NCBI GenBank assembly: GCA_012274445.1
Contig: JAAROD010000087.1
Coordinates: 124,001-188,000, forward strand
From: Sclerotiophoma versabilis
Taxonomy: Eukaryota > Ascomycota > Dothideomycetes > Pleosporales > Didymellaceae
Direction: 5' to 3'
DNA length: 64,000 bases
The notes under the pieces were generated by a model, which searched no databases, was not told where the DNA came from, and worked only from the letters and a program-made list of their open reading frames with translations. Positions within the stretch are counted from its first letter, which is position 1; the number at the start of each line of letters is the position of its first letter. Below, one piece after another: positions 45,861-58,695 of this stretch. The position numbers and the translations under genes were made by a program.

Positions 45861-47463
45861 TCAGCGCCGAGAGAACATACCACCTGCTTTGCTTGCTTCG
45901 AACTGCTTGCTCACACTGCCGTATTTGGCCTGCCATGCGAAGAAGTACAACAGAGCGCCCAACGGCTGTCCCACCAGACAAAAACTTACCCAAAAAATCA
46001 TGTTTCCAGCAGTTTTACCGTCAATACCCCTGATTTTCTGAATGACATCTGTCAACGCGATGAGGGGTATCTGAACCATCATGCCCACAAACGCCACACC
46101 GATGACATTGTGCGTGGGCACGCCGACGAGCAGTTCGTGCAGAACGCCAGAGAAGAAGAAGACGATGATCTGCGCAACAGGAGGCGGCACGCCTCGACCG
46201 ACAAGAGGCGAGTAGACGTGTCTGCGCATGAAATTGGTAACGGGCTTGTTCCAGGTCGTCCAGTAGTTTCGAATTGAGCTGACATTCCACCACGGTCCGT
46301 AGAACTCGCGATCGCCGAATCTCATGATCTCGGACAGCGCGTTGAGAGAGGAGTGGAAGAGGGCGAAGAAGCCGCACAGCCAGCAGAAGACGCTGATGGT
46401 GGAGAGCTTCATGACACGCTCGAGGATTGCGGTCAGGTTCAGCTCCAGAAATTTGTCCAGAGAGTTCTGCAGGAGAGGGGCTGCATATTGCGCGCTAGCA
46501 ATCCAGATGACAATGCTGAGCCCAAGCACCTCCAGTAGGCGCCGGAACACGAAACCCCAACGAATGTGCGAGGTGCGTGGGTAGACGGGCTGGTAGACGA
46601 GGGTGGGCGCCCACCAGAAGTAGCACATGTTCTTGAAGTTGATGTTCTGAGGATAGGGGCAGGACTTGTAGATTTCGGGGAGCGGCTCGGCTTGCTTGGG
46701 GTGGAGGTAGGCGTGGCGCAGATCGCGGTTGGTGAAGGCGTAGGAAGCGCATTTAAGGAAGACAATAACTGCGTGCATTTCACAGAGCGTACCGATGCCC
46801 GGATGGAAGATGTCGTAGTAGACGTATTTTGTCGCAATGTAAAGGTTCGAGACAGCGTTGATGCTGTGGAAGAAGGCAACCGTACGCCAGGTTGAGTTGA
46901 AGCTCTTCAAGGCGGCGGCGTACTTCTCCGGGGTGTCGTCATCCTTCTCCTCGGAGATCTCTGCGTGCGCTCGCCTTGCTTGCCATGATGCGACCAGCTC
47001 GATGAGGTATGTGACAAAGAGGTGGGCGGGGACGAGGAGGTAGAGCAGCAGGCCTGTGATGACGTCGGACCGTCGATAGTCGTGGCAGCTGATGCAGATG
47101 AGGACGCCGTACTTCTGGAGGTTCACGATCATCAATCGCAGGTTGGAGACAACTGATGGAGTTAGCAATTGGTCGGGTTGGGGAAAGGCGCAGCCTACTA
47201 AGCACCAAGATCATGAGGTTCCTGAAGCCGACAAAACTGGGCGTGTCCTGGGACTCGTGGCTCAGGCAGGTGGTGCGAGCTTCTGAGTGTGTTGCGAAGA
47301 CATGGCGGTACTTGCTGTCTTTGCTGCGCGTCCGCGTGTGGGTCGAGCCGTTTGTCTGCTTGGACGCATTGCCATTCGCCTCGACGTTGGGTCCTCGGTG
47401 CCGGGTGGAATTGGCTTCGTGTGCGTCGGTTCCAGTGGAGGCGGCCTGAGTGAGTGCGGCCAT
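45861..47463 (-). CDS. Diacylglycerol/sterol O-acyltransferase, DGAT1-type MBOAT
   Basis: ER membrane enzyme making triacylglycerol (or steryl ester) with acyl-CoA. Exons 47463-47199 and 47152-45861 join in frame, about 518 residues; a polar N-terminal ~75 residues precede the first helix. Family blocks: SFVGFRNLMILVL, NLQKYGVLICISCHDYRR, FKNMCYFWWAPTLVYQPVYP, RFGDREFYGPWWN, WNKPVTNFMRRHVYSPL, and FFFSGVLHELLVGVP with the catalytic His. The FYxDWWN motif has Pro where Asp is expected. About eight or nine hydrophobic segments. The wording of the first block and of YFWWAPTLVYQ favours DGAT1 over the yeast Are-type sterol enzymes, but substrate cannot be settled by eye. Confidence 0.87.
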
Positions 47464-47998
47464 GCTGGCGGGCGGGCGATGCTGCACGGGCACTTCAGGT
47501 CTTTATCGCTGTGTTTGTTGGGATATGCGGATTGCGTATCGGGTGCCGAGGCAGTGGAATGAGATTCAGGAGCGCGATGGATTCAGCGACTTGGCCAGCA
47601 GCGGCGGGCGAGAGAAGAGGGAGAGACGGCAATGCATAGCGGGCTTGGTGCTCCTGGGGGGATAATGCGTACTCCGCGATCCGTAATCCACAATCGATGA
47701 ATTGTTGGGGCTGCATGCAATGACGAGGCCTAGAGGCCCCTCTTCTGCCCGTTCCCCAGATCGCTCATCGGTGGCTGTGGCTGTGGCTGTGGCTGCTGCT
47801 GTGGCTGCTGTGGCTGCTGCTGGCACCGTTCACCAGCCACCATTGAGGCGCACTGGCCGTCGGAGCTGGACCCCAACTGCCCGCAACAAAGCAGCAGAGG
47901 TCGACCACAACGCGCCGCGACCAGCCCAGCAGCCTATGGGGCGCTGATACCCGAGCAGCTCACCACCGCGGTGAAGACGTCGCGACACAGCAGCCACG
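47464..47998. promoter_or_regulatory. Divergent promoter, DGAT1-type gene / PFS2
   Basis: 535 bp between divergent starts, including a GGCTGT/GGCTGC microsatellite at 47771-47825. Otherwise no coding sequence seen. Confidence 0.4.
47771..47825 (+). repeat. TGGCTG-type microsatellite
   Basis: Imperfect 6-bp and 3-bp units (GTGGCT, GCT) in the divergent promoter between the DGAT1-type gene and PFS2. Confidence 0.85.
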
Positions 47999-50033
47999 AT
48001 GGAGCGCGAACACTACCAGCACCAGTTCGACGGCGCACCGCGCGCGCGACCCAAGCGTATGTCGACGCCGGCTGCTTGCTTGTGATATAGCAGTACTGAC
48101 CTTCGCAGGCGCCGTGACCGACTATGGCGCAACAACAGTGCAGTGGATGCGCAACCGGCGCCCGCGGTACAAGCACACTGCCATGCCTGAGATGGAGCGG
48201 CCGAGCGCAAGCTACATTGTCGACATGGAGCCTCCTGCCGCCCGTCTTACCAGCGCCGCCGAGTCGATACCGGCGAAAGCCGTCCACTCCTCGCTCAACA
48301 AAGTCAAGCACCCCATCAACGTCGTCAAATGGACCCCCGAGGGCCGCCGCCTGCTCACTGGCTCCACCAGCGGCGAGTTCACGCTGTGGAACGGCATGGG
48401 CTTCAACTTCGAGACTATCATGCAGGCCCACGAAGCTGCAATCCGCTGCGTAGAGTACACGCATACCGACGACTGGCTCTTGTCTGCAGACCAGACCGGA
48501 GTCGTCAAGTACTGGCAGACCAACTTCAACAATGTCAAAGAGATCCAGGCGCACACGGAAGCTGTGAGAGGCCTTGCTATTGCGCCCACAGACTCAAAGT
48601 TCGTCACCTGCGCCGACGACACGACGTTGAAGATCTGGGACTTTGCCTCCAGTCAGGAGGAGCTGACGCTGACGGGACACGGCTGGGAAGTAAAGTCCGT
48701 AGACTGGCATCCCCACAAGGGCCTGCTGGTGTCTGGCTCAAAAGACCACCAGGTCAAGTTTTGGGACCCGCGCACAGGTCGCTGCCTCACCACGCTACAT
48801 GGACATAAGAATCCAATATCAAAAACCATGTTCGAGCCCGCCCAGGGGAATCTGCTAGCCACATGCGCTCGTGATCACACAGCCCGCATTTTTGATCTGC
48901 GCATGATGCGCGACGTGCTCCTCCTGCGCGGCCACGAAAAGGACATCATCACCATGGCCTGGCACCCCATGCACAAGAACTTGCTCTCTACTGGCGGCGT
49001 GGACGGCAGCATCCACCACTACCTCCTCGACGAGCAGAACGCACCTGCTGGCACACCACCCACCCTCTCTCCCTACGACTCTGCCGACCCCCACAACGCT
49101 CCTGCGCAAGCCATTTATCCTGCACACAGCATCCAGTACGCACACGACTTCACCGTCTGGACCCTTGATTGGCATCCACTTGGCCACATCCTAGCTTCTG
49201 GCTCGAATGACCGCGTAACCCGCTTCTGGACTCGCCCACGCCCCGGCGACACAAAATACCCTGAGGACAGGTACCACATCGGCCAAGAGGCCGCTGAGCG
49301 AAATGGAACCTTCGACCGCAGCCACGGCCGCCGTCAGCGCGCAGAAGAAGAAGAGCAGGAAGCCGAAGACGAGGCAGAAGGTCTTGTCGACCAAAAACTA
49401 CCCTCCAAATCTGCAGGCCTTGGCTCTCTACCTTTCTTGCCTCCAGGCCTCAACTTACCTGGTCTGGCACCCACAAATCCCGATGGCACTTCCAGCGCCC
49501 TCCCGGGTATCGGAGGGCTCCCTCCACCCACAGGCGCAAACCCCTTCCCTGCCGGCCCTCCGCCACCTTTCCCAGGCGGAATGCCGCCAGGCATGGACCC
49601 CTCCCGTCTCGCACAGCTCATACAAAGCGGCGTCATGCCGCCCCCACCACCGCTACCGCACCACGGCGGTCCACCGCAGCACACAGGACCGCCAGGCTTC
49701 CCTCCTCCCCAGCAAGGCAACGTGCCGCCGCAGTTCCCACCAGGACCACCACCGAACTTCCAGTTCCCGCCAGGCATGCCGCCGGGCTTCCCGCCGCCAG
49801 GCTTTCCTCAAGGCGCACCGCCTGGTTTCCCACCAGGGATGCCGCCTGGGTTTCCACCGCCACCGGCCGGATTCGCGCCGCCGGGGATACAGATGGCAGG
49901 CCAGAATGGCGGACCCGTGGGCGGCCAGAATGGAGCTGGCCAGGGGTGGGAGAGGAAGAGAGCGCCGCTACCGGACCAGGGCGATGCGTTGCAGGCTGAG
50001 ATGCGGCAGGGCAGGTATCGGAAGGCTAGGTAG
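47999..50033 (+). CDS. PFS2: Polyadenylation factor subunit 2 (WD40)
   Basis: Subunit of the cleavage and polyadenylation factor that scaffolds pre-mRNA 3' end processing (WDR33 in animals). Exons 47999-48056 and 48109-50033 give about 660 residues; the junction builds PKRAVTDYGATTVQWMRNRRPRY, split as PKRAVTDYG and VQWMRNRRPRY, typical of Pfs2. About seven WD repeats between residues ~95 and 405, for example VKWTPEGRRLLTGSTSGEF, LWNG, VDWHPHKGLLVSGSKDHQV and LDWHPLGHILASGSNDR. An acidic/basic patch follows at ~440, and then a long Pro/Gly/Met-rich tail with PPGFPPG-type repeats, which is common in filamentous fungi but absent in yeast Pfs2. Confidence 0.93.
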
Positions 50034-50350
50034 GATTCGCCTCTTGATCGGTTGAGTGGGGAGGATCAGAATTGCCAGGAGGGTCGGATGTGTGGGGGCG
50101 AGAGAAAGAGGAAGAGACATGAAGAGGCTCGTTGCAGGAGGGACCGCAGACAGAAGGGAAGAGAGGCCAGGTTGGCAGAAGCAGAGGCCGAACGGACAGG
50201 CAGATACGCGAGAGCAACAGATGGGATGTATGAGTAGCAGGAAGTAGAAGTAGTATATGCTCGACGTAGCCAGGGCGTAATGAAAGATACCTCTATCTAT
50301 CTCTGCCTTCCCACCATATTTTTCCTACCTACCTATCCACCTATCTTCCC
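50034..50350. other. Convergent spacer, PFS2 / TRM732
   Basis: 317 bp between two convergent genes. Purine-rich (AG-rich) downstream of PFS2; no coding sequence seen. Confidence 0.45.
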
Positions 50351-53300
50351 TCACCTTTCAAGCCAACTAACAGCATACTCGGGCGCCTCCTTCGCCACTG
50401 CCTTTAGCACGCCCAGCCCCCTCATCACATCCTCCTCCAGCACCTTCTCTGCCCTCTCAACCACAACCCCATGCGCCTCGGCCTTCCCCATCGCACCCAC
50501 CAACTTCGCCAACCCTAGCTTGACCTCTGTCTTCCCCTTTGCACCACTCTGCAGGATAATATCGGATAAGCTGATGATGCGCATCAGCCACGTGAAGACC
50601 TCGGGCTTGCTTGCCCAGCCCAGCGCGCCATCGGTGCCAGTACTGTATCGAGTTGTGAGAGTGGCGAGAGCGGCAATCGTCCATGCTGCTGCGCTCTCGA
50701 GCATGGAAGTGGGGAGAGATGAAGTGAGGCCAGGAGTGCAGAGGACGCGGCTCCAGCATAGAGTGTCGATAAGGTCGTCTTTGAAGAGGTTTTGCTTTTC
50801 TTGCGCGAAGAGGGCTGTCTGCGGCTTTGTTGTTTCGTCGAGGATTAAGGCGAAAGAGGTGCTAAATGGGGAATTGGAAGTAGGCGCGTCGATGAGCCGG
50901 CGCAGAGCGTGTGTTGCTAGCGGTGCGGACTTGGGGAACAGGGTGAGGAGGTGTGTGAGTAGGTGTTGTGTTGCTAGTATCGATACTGTGGGCTCAGCCT
51001 TCTGCTTGCTTGTTTTAGAAATGAAGGTCGATGTAGCGAGCGCAGCGAGGTCGCGGATCTCGTCGTCGTCGTCTTGGAGCATATCGTGTAGGATCAACCC
51101 GAGACCGAGGACGTGCGGCGAGTGGTGCGATGTAGGCGTGCCAGCCGTCCAGAGGTTTTGCAGTGCGCAGATTGATTGTGCGGCGGCGAAGCGGGTGTCG
51201 AAAGGGTTCGTGTCGGTGATGGTCATGCGAAGGAGGCGGATGTAGCGGGTTATTGCTGAGAAGATGGCATCTCGGGCAGGCGGAAGTGTGTGGTAAGCAT
51301 GCTCGAGAAAAAAACCGAGCAGGTGCAGCGCGCTCTGCATGTTAGATGGTGGCCCGGAGAGGCACTGGTTCTCCAGTTTGCTCAGTGTCTCGAGGAGTTG
51401 TGTGTTCGAGAGTAAGCTGAAAAACTCATCCCTTCGCGCAAAACCACAGTCCAGAGCATCGGCAAGAACATGTTGAGCTTTTGATATGACTTCCGCATCT
51501 TCAGCGCTGATTACAACGCGGTGAACGTGCGCCATGAGCAGTGACTTCGGTTTCTTGGGTGCGTTCGAAAAGGCCTCTTGAATAATTGTATCCAACGTCT
51601 CAAGCGCAGCGCAGCATGTATCTGGATCCTCCGTTGCAAGAAGCATGAGAGCATCACCGATGCTCTGGTAGTCTTGTGAGACAATTGTGCCCAAAGACTC
51701 GGGACGGACGATGACACGATCGATGACGAACAATCTGGCTAGTGCTTCGGCGCGAAGAGGGCTGTCAAATTCGTCGCTGATGTTCAATTCGTACTCGGGA
51801 CCAATATCGACGGATGCTGTGAGCTGTGTCCATGCTACCAGTACAGATTTTGACTCTTGTTGCTTGAGTATGGCCAAGCCGCACGTACTAATGATGTCGA
51901 AGACAACAGTATCGATGAACGGGCATGTGTTGTGAGTAAACCATCGGTCAACGTAGTTAACGATTTCTAGTAGTATATTACTAATGCTTTGCGAGCCTAC
52001 GGAACGTCAGTGGGCGGTTATAAAGCAAGCAGCCTCCCCCAGCGATTGGGATAGCTGCATTGTAAGGAACTTGGACGTACCAGTGATGACTGACTCGTTG
52101 ACCAGCTTCCTCATCATGTACTTGACCGCCAACAGTACGCCATGTCGGGTGTTTGTAGAGCTGTAGTCCTTTCTAAGCATCTCAAAGGCTGCATCGTACA
52201 TTTCATGCGATGGAAGCAGAGACACCACTGTTCGTGCAGCCATGTCACGCATATGCCAGTGCGGGCTCGCCAGAAGCTTTTGGACGGATGCTCGAATCAG
52301 ACCAAGTTCGTTCATAGGCGGTCGCGCTTGCCGTAAGATCTGCAGTGCTGGAAAAACTCCTTCTGCACCGTGAAGATCGAAGGGATTACTGCTCTCTGAA
52401 GTGCTATCAAGAGCTTGCTTCAACGGACCGCTTGGATCGAGAAGATCGGAGAGTATGCTCAGCAAGCTGGGGTAATTGTCGTACGAGAAGCGAGATGTCT
52501 TCGCTCGGTCCTGCTCTTTCCAGTCTTGTGCTTCGCTGCTGCCGAGCAGTCTTTCGATCAATGCTTTGAACAGCATCAAACTGCAATTGCGAATTGGCCA
52601 ACTATTTCACACTGTCAGTGGCAGTATCTCTAAGAGGTGCGTTTTAACGCACATATTCGAATTGAGTGTCTTTGCTGCAAGCTCCAGGCCTTGCGCGATG
52701 TACGCTTCTGATGCCACGCTGAGCTTCGAAGTGGTAAAGATCTCCTTGATGCAGTTGAGAGCATGCACCTGCGGGAGGCGGCTCTCTTCGATGTTAGTGT
52801 GCTGTGCCTCTACGGACGCTTCGTTGATGAGGTCATTCATTGCACGAGTCAGCAGCGTACCTCCAGCTTCGGGTTCAGCTGCAATGATACTCGCCATCAG
52901 TGTGGGGATACCGGCAGATCTTCGAGTGATGGCGCCTGCCTTGTCTTGCATAGACCGCAGTGTTTCCTTGGGGTCTTACATTAGGTCAAGTTCCAAAGCT
53001 CGTATGGGTAGACTAACCTGATACCATGCATCTGGTAATACCTTGAGCTCTGGAATGTTGGATGTCGCGCAACGACGACAAAACGCGGCAAACGTCTGAG
53101 CGACTGTCGAGTGCGCACCACGATGGCGGAGCTCCAGCAATTGGGTGAAGCAAAGCCGACCGAGCCTTTCAAATACATCTGGTGTAAGTATGGACTGCTC
53201 AGCATTACCAATAGAAGCCTTGGTGATAATGGTCCGTATCAAAACGCTGTCATTGTTAGCAGAAGTCGTAGCCATCACGGACAAGCATTTACCTGGCCTC

Positions 53301-55726
53301 CTTTAAGCCTCTCCATGAATAGCTTAAAACTTCTCTTGTGTCCAGGTTCGCTGTCTCATCTATTTCGTCGGGGACGTTGCCTTCCGGAGCATCTGCGCAA
53401 AGTACGTTATAAACGATAGACCAAAGAGATTCAAAGCTTATGATCAACTTGTTGTGAGCTTCAACCCATGCGCGCTGAGATCCACTCTCTTCTTTCGCAA
53501 TGGAAGGGTAAAACGTGTCTTGGTCTATGATGTAACTGGCATATGTCAGCTCAACGAGTTGGTATGGTTACAAGGTTGTACGAACGTCAATGCAGCGTAA
53601 ATACCATGTACAGGGCGGCCATTGACAGCTTCGGACAAGTTTGTGCGAGCGATCTCAAGTGTGTCTGTCAGCTGTCTCCTAAGACCCTCAAATACTTCAG
53701 ATTTAGAAGACGGTAATTCCAATGCTCTAGTGACATTTTCGTCGGCCATAGTGAACAACAGTGAGTATGCTCGCGCAACTCCGTCAGCCTGATCAGCGCG
53801 CCCTGTTCGGAGCATCGAAGCTTCTGCACGAGAAATAAACCGAGGGAGTGTCGATAGCACCGAAGCCCTTTCAGCTTCTGGCAATGCCACCAGACAAAGC
53901 TGCAGGACTGATATAGAAGCTTCTCTGATGTCATCGAATGGATCCAAGACTAGATCCAGCAGCAAGCGCGTAAGTCTAGTGTTCGAGATTTGAAGGCTGT
54001 GTGCCCAGTTCAGCTCCCCTTGTGCGGACTTAGACCGCTGCGCGTGAGGAACGCCCGCATCGACGCCCGACTTGAGAACGATTATCAGAGAGCGAAGAGC
54101 AGTGATGCGTCGCTGGTATGTGCCGGTCGAGCGCAACTCCCATTCAAGAAATCTTGTGTAACACACGATGAACGCGAGGGACTCTATCAATGGATCTTCC
54201 GTTGACATTCCTGAACGTGAGCTGCTTTGCTGGAAACACTCCTTTGGGAACGGTAACCGGCCTTGCTCCGGGCTACGACCCTTGACCAAATTCTTCGATA
54301 GTGTAGCTGTACTGGCTCGAAGGCGATCAAACAACTTCTGTGTGTAGCCATGGATTTCCCTTCGGAAGTAAGCATCAGTATCTGTGTGGAGGTGGGCTAG
54401 ATTGCGCTTCAAGGATTTGAAAATGCCGCCGGTCATGGGCTTTGTGACAGCAGTGGATTGCACTGAAAGGAACACACCAGCAAGCCTGACTTCAGGCTCA
54501 GAGTGTGACATCCATGCGCCAAAGATGTCGTCAGGCAAGTGCAAATAGTTGCCTTGGATCTCGATGCGGTCGCATGTGCGGTAGTCTGAGATTCTTTAGC
54601 TTCGTCTTCGACCCAGTACTATGATCGTGCATGACCCGACTCACCAATGTCACGGACGATTGTCAGCTCCTTTCCGGTCTCAAGTGCGGCCAACAGAATC
54701 CTGAACTCCTCCGATTTATTCAAGCCACTACTTTGCAATTCATAGGTGCGTAGAGCTTGAGGCAGATCGCCCTTCGACTGAACATGTACACCGAAGCGCA
54801 GATAAGAGAGGAATCGAAGATACTCCTCAATGTTAGGCAGGAAGCAATGTGGGAAAACGTTCGCCTTGAATTCACGTAGCCGATCCGGCCATTGGTGAAG
54901 CATCTCCACAAGTGGCTCTACCCATAGTGGTGAGATGGTCCTGTTGTCGCCTTGAGCTGTATACTCGGGCAGCCGGCGCGCTTGAATGAGGAAGTTCTTG
55001 ACCAGATGACCCGCCGAAAGGGATGTATCATGATGAACCACCCATACAAGAAAATTCCTGAAGAGGACTTGCGGAGAGGATTGTCCAGATTGTCCAGTAG
55101 AGGTCGACTGAGCATCGTAGATCTCTTGCAGTTGTGCTATTGACACTACGTCCCGGAGCAAGAAGTGTGCGAGACCCTGTAAGGCCGGCTTGACCTTAAT
55201 ACGGTCTTGTCGATCGCATATAATGTCTACGAAGGTTGCTGCAGCCTGGAGTCGGAGCTCCAACGCTCGTGCGCTTTGGTTCTTCGTTATGACACTGGTA
55301 AGGAGTAAGAGCATCTGCCTCATCGACTTGCCCTTGGCATCGTCTGATCTTTGCAGGTAGATATTGAACAATCGGAGCCATATTGAGTCTTCTAGGATAG
55401 CATCATGGGCGTACTTGGTCTTCGATGCTTGGCAGCACTCGATGATCGAGCATAGTGCGTTCGATGCTGCGGCTCTGTGACCAGGGTTTAGATCTGGCAA
55501 ATCCGTAGTCTCCAAAAGAGGATCAACCAGGTCGTGAAGTTCTCTATCGAAGTCAGCATTGATTGGAAGCTGAACCTTGATGTTCACGGACTTTGCATCC
55601 TTACTTCACGCCGGTGATTGGCTCCTTCTCTTCGAATCGAGGGATGGCTTTGGACGCATTTTTGGCCAAATCTCGCAGCACCTTCTCCGAAGTCGGCACT
55701 TTCTGTTGCTTCTCAGCCTCTGCCAT
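50351..55726 (-). CDS. TRM732: Trm732/THADA family protein (DUF2428), tRNA 2'-O-methylation partner
   Basis: HEAT-repeat protein; yeast Trm732 works with the Trm7 methyltransferase on position 32 of tRNA. Eight exons keep phase throughout: 55726-55605, 55543-54645, 54585-53586, 53535-53293, 53246-53018, 52966-52653, 52601-52081 and 51996-50351, about 1657 residues. The first intron (GTAAGG donor, TGCTGAC branch, GATAG acceptor) replaces a stop and joins GVK to ELHDLVDPLLE. Conserved DUF2428 blocks: VLSYSWRGLKEA, CFTQLLELRHRGAHSTV, SAGIPTLMASII, HALNCIKEIF and WPIRNCSLMLFKALIERLLG. The rest is helical repeats. An ATG upstream (55822) is in the same frame and could extend the N-terminus. Coverage of the family looks complete. 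Confidence 0.9.
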
Positions 55727-56253
55727 CGTTCTAGGCTGCACAGCGGTCGAATGAGGCGTAATGGTCACGGACCACAGATTTTGACGTGAGGGTTTGGGTT
55801 GTGACGCGCTGAGAATGGTCAAATGTGGGGCACCGAACTTTTTGACGCTAGTGATTCACGAACCCAAAGGACCATCCACTGTCTAACTTTGAGGAGAACT
55901 GTTTATATGCCTTGTTGCTATGGAGAGCAAGAACTTACATACAATATGCGATATACGTGTCTCAAACCTTAAGGTACTTATGTGAGGACTAAAGAGGTAG
56001 ACCGACTAACCATGAGACAGAATTAAGGAAGAATTATTATTGCATTGCTGACGTCCTGAAATTGTCTGACAGCACCACGTTCGATGGCAACTGACAGCGT
56101 TGGAAGTCGTCGGGGAAATTACGCAAAAATGCTGCTGTGTACCGAATAAATGGCATACTCAAGTTTACATCTTGAGCTCCAGCGGAAGCCATTCTTAACA
56201 CGTCGCAGCACATGCAGTAAACCGGCACTTACTTATGAACAAGTCTCGACCAT
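55727..56253. other. Intergenic region, no gene seen
   Basis: About 530 bp between TRM732 and the RRM-like gene, both minus strand. Moderately AT-rich; probably the TRM732 promoter and the 3' end of the next gene. Confidence 0.4.
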
Positions 56254-58695
56254 TCAGCCGAAGTAACCACCATCCACTTCATCTGCATCCTTGTAATGCA
56301 TGCCACGTGCCAGCTCACATGGGTCCGGAGCGTAACTGATAGAACAATGCTCCCACTCTTCGTCGTCCATTAGGTAGCGCCTGAAGTTGAGAGCATGGTA
56401 AATGTTACCGAAGCGAAACTCGATGTAGTGATGCTATGGATTATGTCAGTAAACCCTTCAAATCGAACATAGAACGTGCCACTCACTCTCTGTGCGGTCT
56501 TGCCCTGTTTGATGCGGTCGACATCCCTTGGGATCTGTTGCTTGCCACGCGCGAGCTTGAACAACGCTCCATCCGACCAGTCATCATCTGCGCCAGTAGC
56601 ACGAACGCATCGGGATGCGTCACCCTCGATGCAGTTTTGGATGACATCATTGATGGAGTTTGGTCCCGGCTGCTTGTTAACAAAGACAATCGTCTTCTTC
56701 GTACCGCCCTGAACCTCAATGCCATTTTCGGTAGCGTCGAGATAAGCCTGACAGGCTTCGGGTTTTAGAAACTTGACGAGGGCATGCTCTGACCCGGGTT
56801 CTGGCATGGAGATTGACTCAAGCCTGCCGCCCCACACAAGAGCTTGAAGCTCGTTCAGTGACATAATTCCACCAACCCCCTTGAGGACACAGGCTCGGTA
56901 GATGGCGCCTGCATTATGTTAGCACTGAGTATATCAGATATCTTAGCTGCAGTAATGAGCAGCAAATCAGTCTGTTACGTACCGTGTTCGCGCTTCTCCC
57001 GTGCTGGCCAAGCCCTTATACCTTCCAATGAATCATCTGGCATCTTGTTTAGCGCGTGTGTGGCAGAGGTCATTGACGCAGCTGGTTTCGTGATTGCGTT
57101 AAGCTTGGAGAGCTCTGACTGGGTGGTCTTTAGGCTATCATCTGCCTTCGGCAGCACATTGAGGATGTTTTGACACAACTGTGTGACTTCCTCCAGGTTA
57201 TCAAGCGCGATAAACTTATCCTTGACCAGAGCAGCACACAGTTGCAAGAAATCACCGTTGCTGTCGCGCAGCACCTGCTTCACAAAGTCTGCAGTTAGTG
57301 ACTCGGAGTTGAGTTTGACCTTCTTGTTGATGTAGCTCACAACAGCAAAGGCGTACCGTGCACGCAACTTCTCTGCGTCTTCTGGTCGAAGCTTGGTCGG
57401 GTCAGAAACATGAGCGACATGCAGCTTGTCGGCCACAGTCTTGATAATGTGCGCGCTGTCGCCAGGACGATAGGGAAGCTTGCTAAAGTAATCGGCTGCC
57501 TTGCGGAGATATTCTCGCTCGCGCTTGTCTTGAGACTCACCCTGCCAGCTGGCGGCAGATGGAGCTTGCTGTATCTTAAATGGTGACTGGAGATACGGTA
57601 GCTCATCTGGGAGAAATCCGGTATTCAACTGTGAAGTGGCTGGACGCAGCGGGGTCTGATTTTTGGAAGGAGCTGAGCCAGCAAGCTTTGTTATGGCCAT
57701 GATAGTGTCTGGTCGACCCTCAAATGAGAAAAAAGACTTGTCGGGTCCAACGGGCGAAAACTCCTTTGCAGGCCTTGACGGTACCGATAAAGGTGTAGCT
57801 GACAATCGCGCGAACATGTCATCCAAGGCGTAACTAGCGACGAGGGTTTGCGGAGGCAAGTCGATCTTCGAGGGTGGAAGCATACAAACAGAGGTTGGTG
57901 AAGCAGGCTTTGCGGCAAGCCCAGGAAGCTGCTGAGGCTCATTACTACATAAAGCATGTCAGTCATGTCTGAAAGTTGAAGATAACCGTCGCAAAACAGT
58001 TCTGTGAGGGACGTACTCTTTGTTTACCGCTTTTTGTGTCTTGACTAAACCAGCAGAAGGCGACGAAACTGGTATGGGCAAAGATGTTGCAGCTAACGAT
58101 GAGTTCGATACCGCTGGTTGGAAATGAGCATTGGAAAGTGGCGCGCTGGGCGTTGAACCAGTGGCGCTCACGATCTTGACCGCGTTCTTTTTGAGTTTGA
58201 AGGTGCCTGCGTTGGCAGCAGGCTGGACAGCCAGATTGTTTCGCGCATCTTGAGGAGACCTTGCGTCTTGCGAAGGTCTTGTGTCCTGGTGACCTCGCGA
58301 GGGGCCGACATTGCTACGAGTAGGGCCACCGTGTAGTAGTGAGCGATTCATGGCTACCGAGAGTGGTGCTAAGGTGTGAGAAGGTGGCGACCTCAGGTGT
58401 TGAGGAGGTGAGAGCGGAGGCGAAGGCAAAGGACCAGGTAAGTCCACTGGCGCAGGCGAGGTCACTGCCTGCTTGACGAAAGATCTGACAGGGAAGTGAC
58501 TGCCTGCAAGGTGCTGTCAACTTGGAGAAAGGTGAGACGAGGTGAGAGGATTCTGGACGTACCAATTAAGCTCCGCCGTTTAGTGACTGGGAAGTTCTCG
58601 ATCCCCTCAATACACGCGTCGAGGTTACTCATGAAGAGTTTGTCTTCGGTGGTGTGAGGTGAAGGAGTGTGAGAGGCGAATACTTGCTCAACCAT
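56254..58695 (-). CDS. RRM-like fungal protein of unknown function
   Basis: Five exons keep phase: 58695-58563, 58503-58017, 57944-56983, 56908-56487 and 56433-56254, about 727 residues. The N-terminal half is Ser/Pro-rich and disordered. The middle (about residues 330-480) is helical with REYLRKAADYFSKLPYRPG and RYAFAVVSYINKK. The C-terminal part resembles a degenerate RRM: YRACVLKGVGGIMSLNELQ, LVWGGRLESISMPEPGSEHA, LVKFLKPEACQAYLD, and a trailing ASRCVRATG and FRFGNIYHALNFRRYL with DEEWEHCSISYAPDPC. This two-part RRM-like end is familiar from uncharacterised ascomycete proteins. Lacks clear RNP1/RNP2 aromatic residues, so RNA binding is not assured. Confidence 0.75.

Noticed and set aside
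55587..55600. GTG start of TRM732 at 55587
   Set aside because: Splicing from an upstream exon at 55726-55605 to 55543 gives an ATG start and a conserved join, so the GTG is inside the intron.
56037..56228. 63-codon minus-strand ORF downstream of the RRM-like gene
   Set aside because: Short, no known motif, and located where 3' untranslated sequence is expected.
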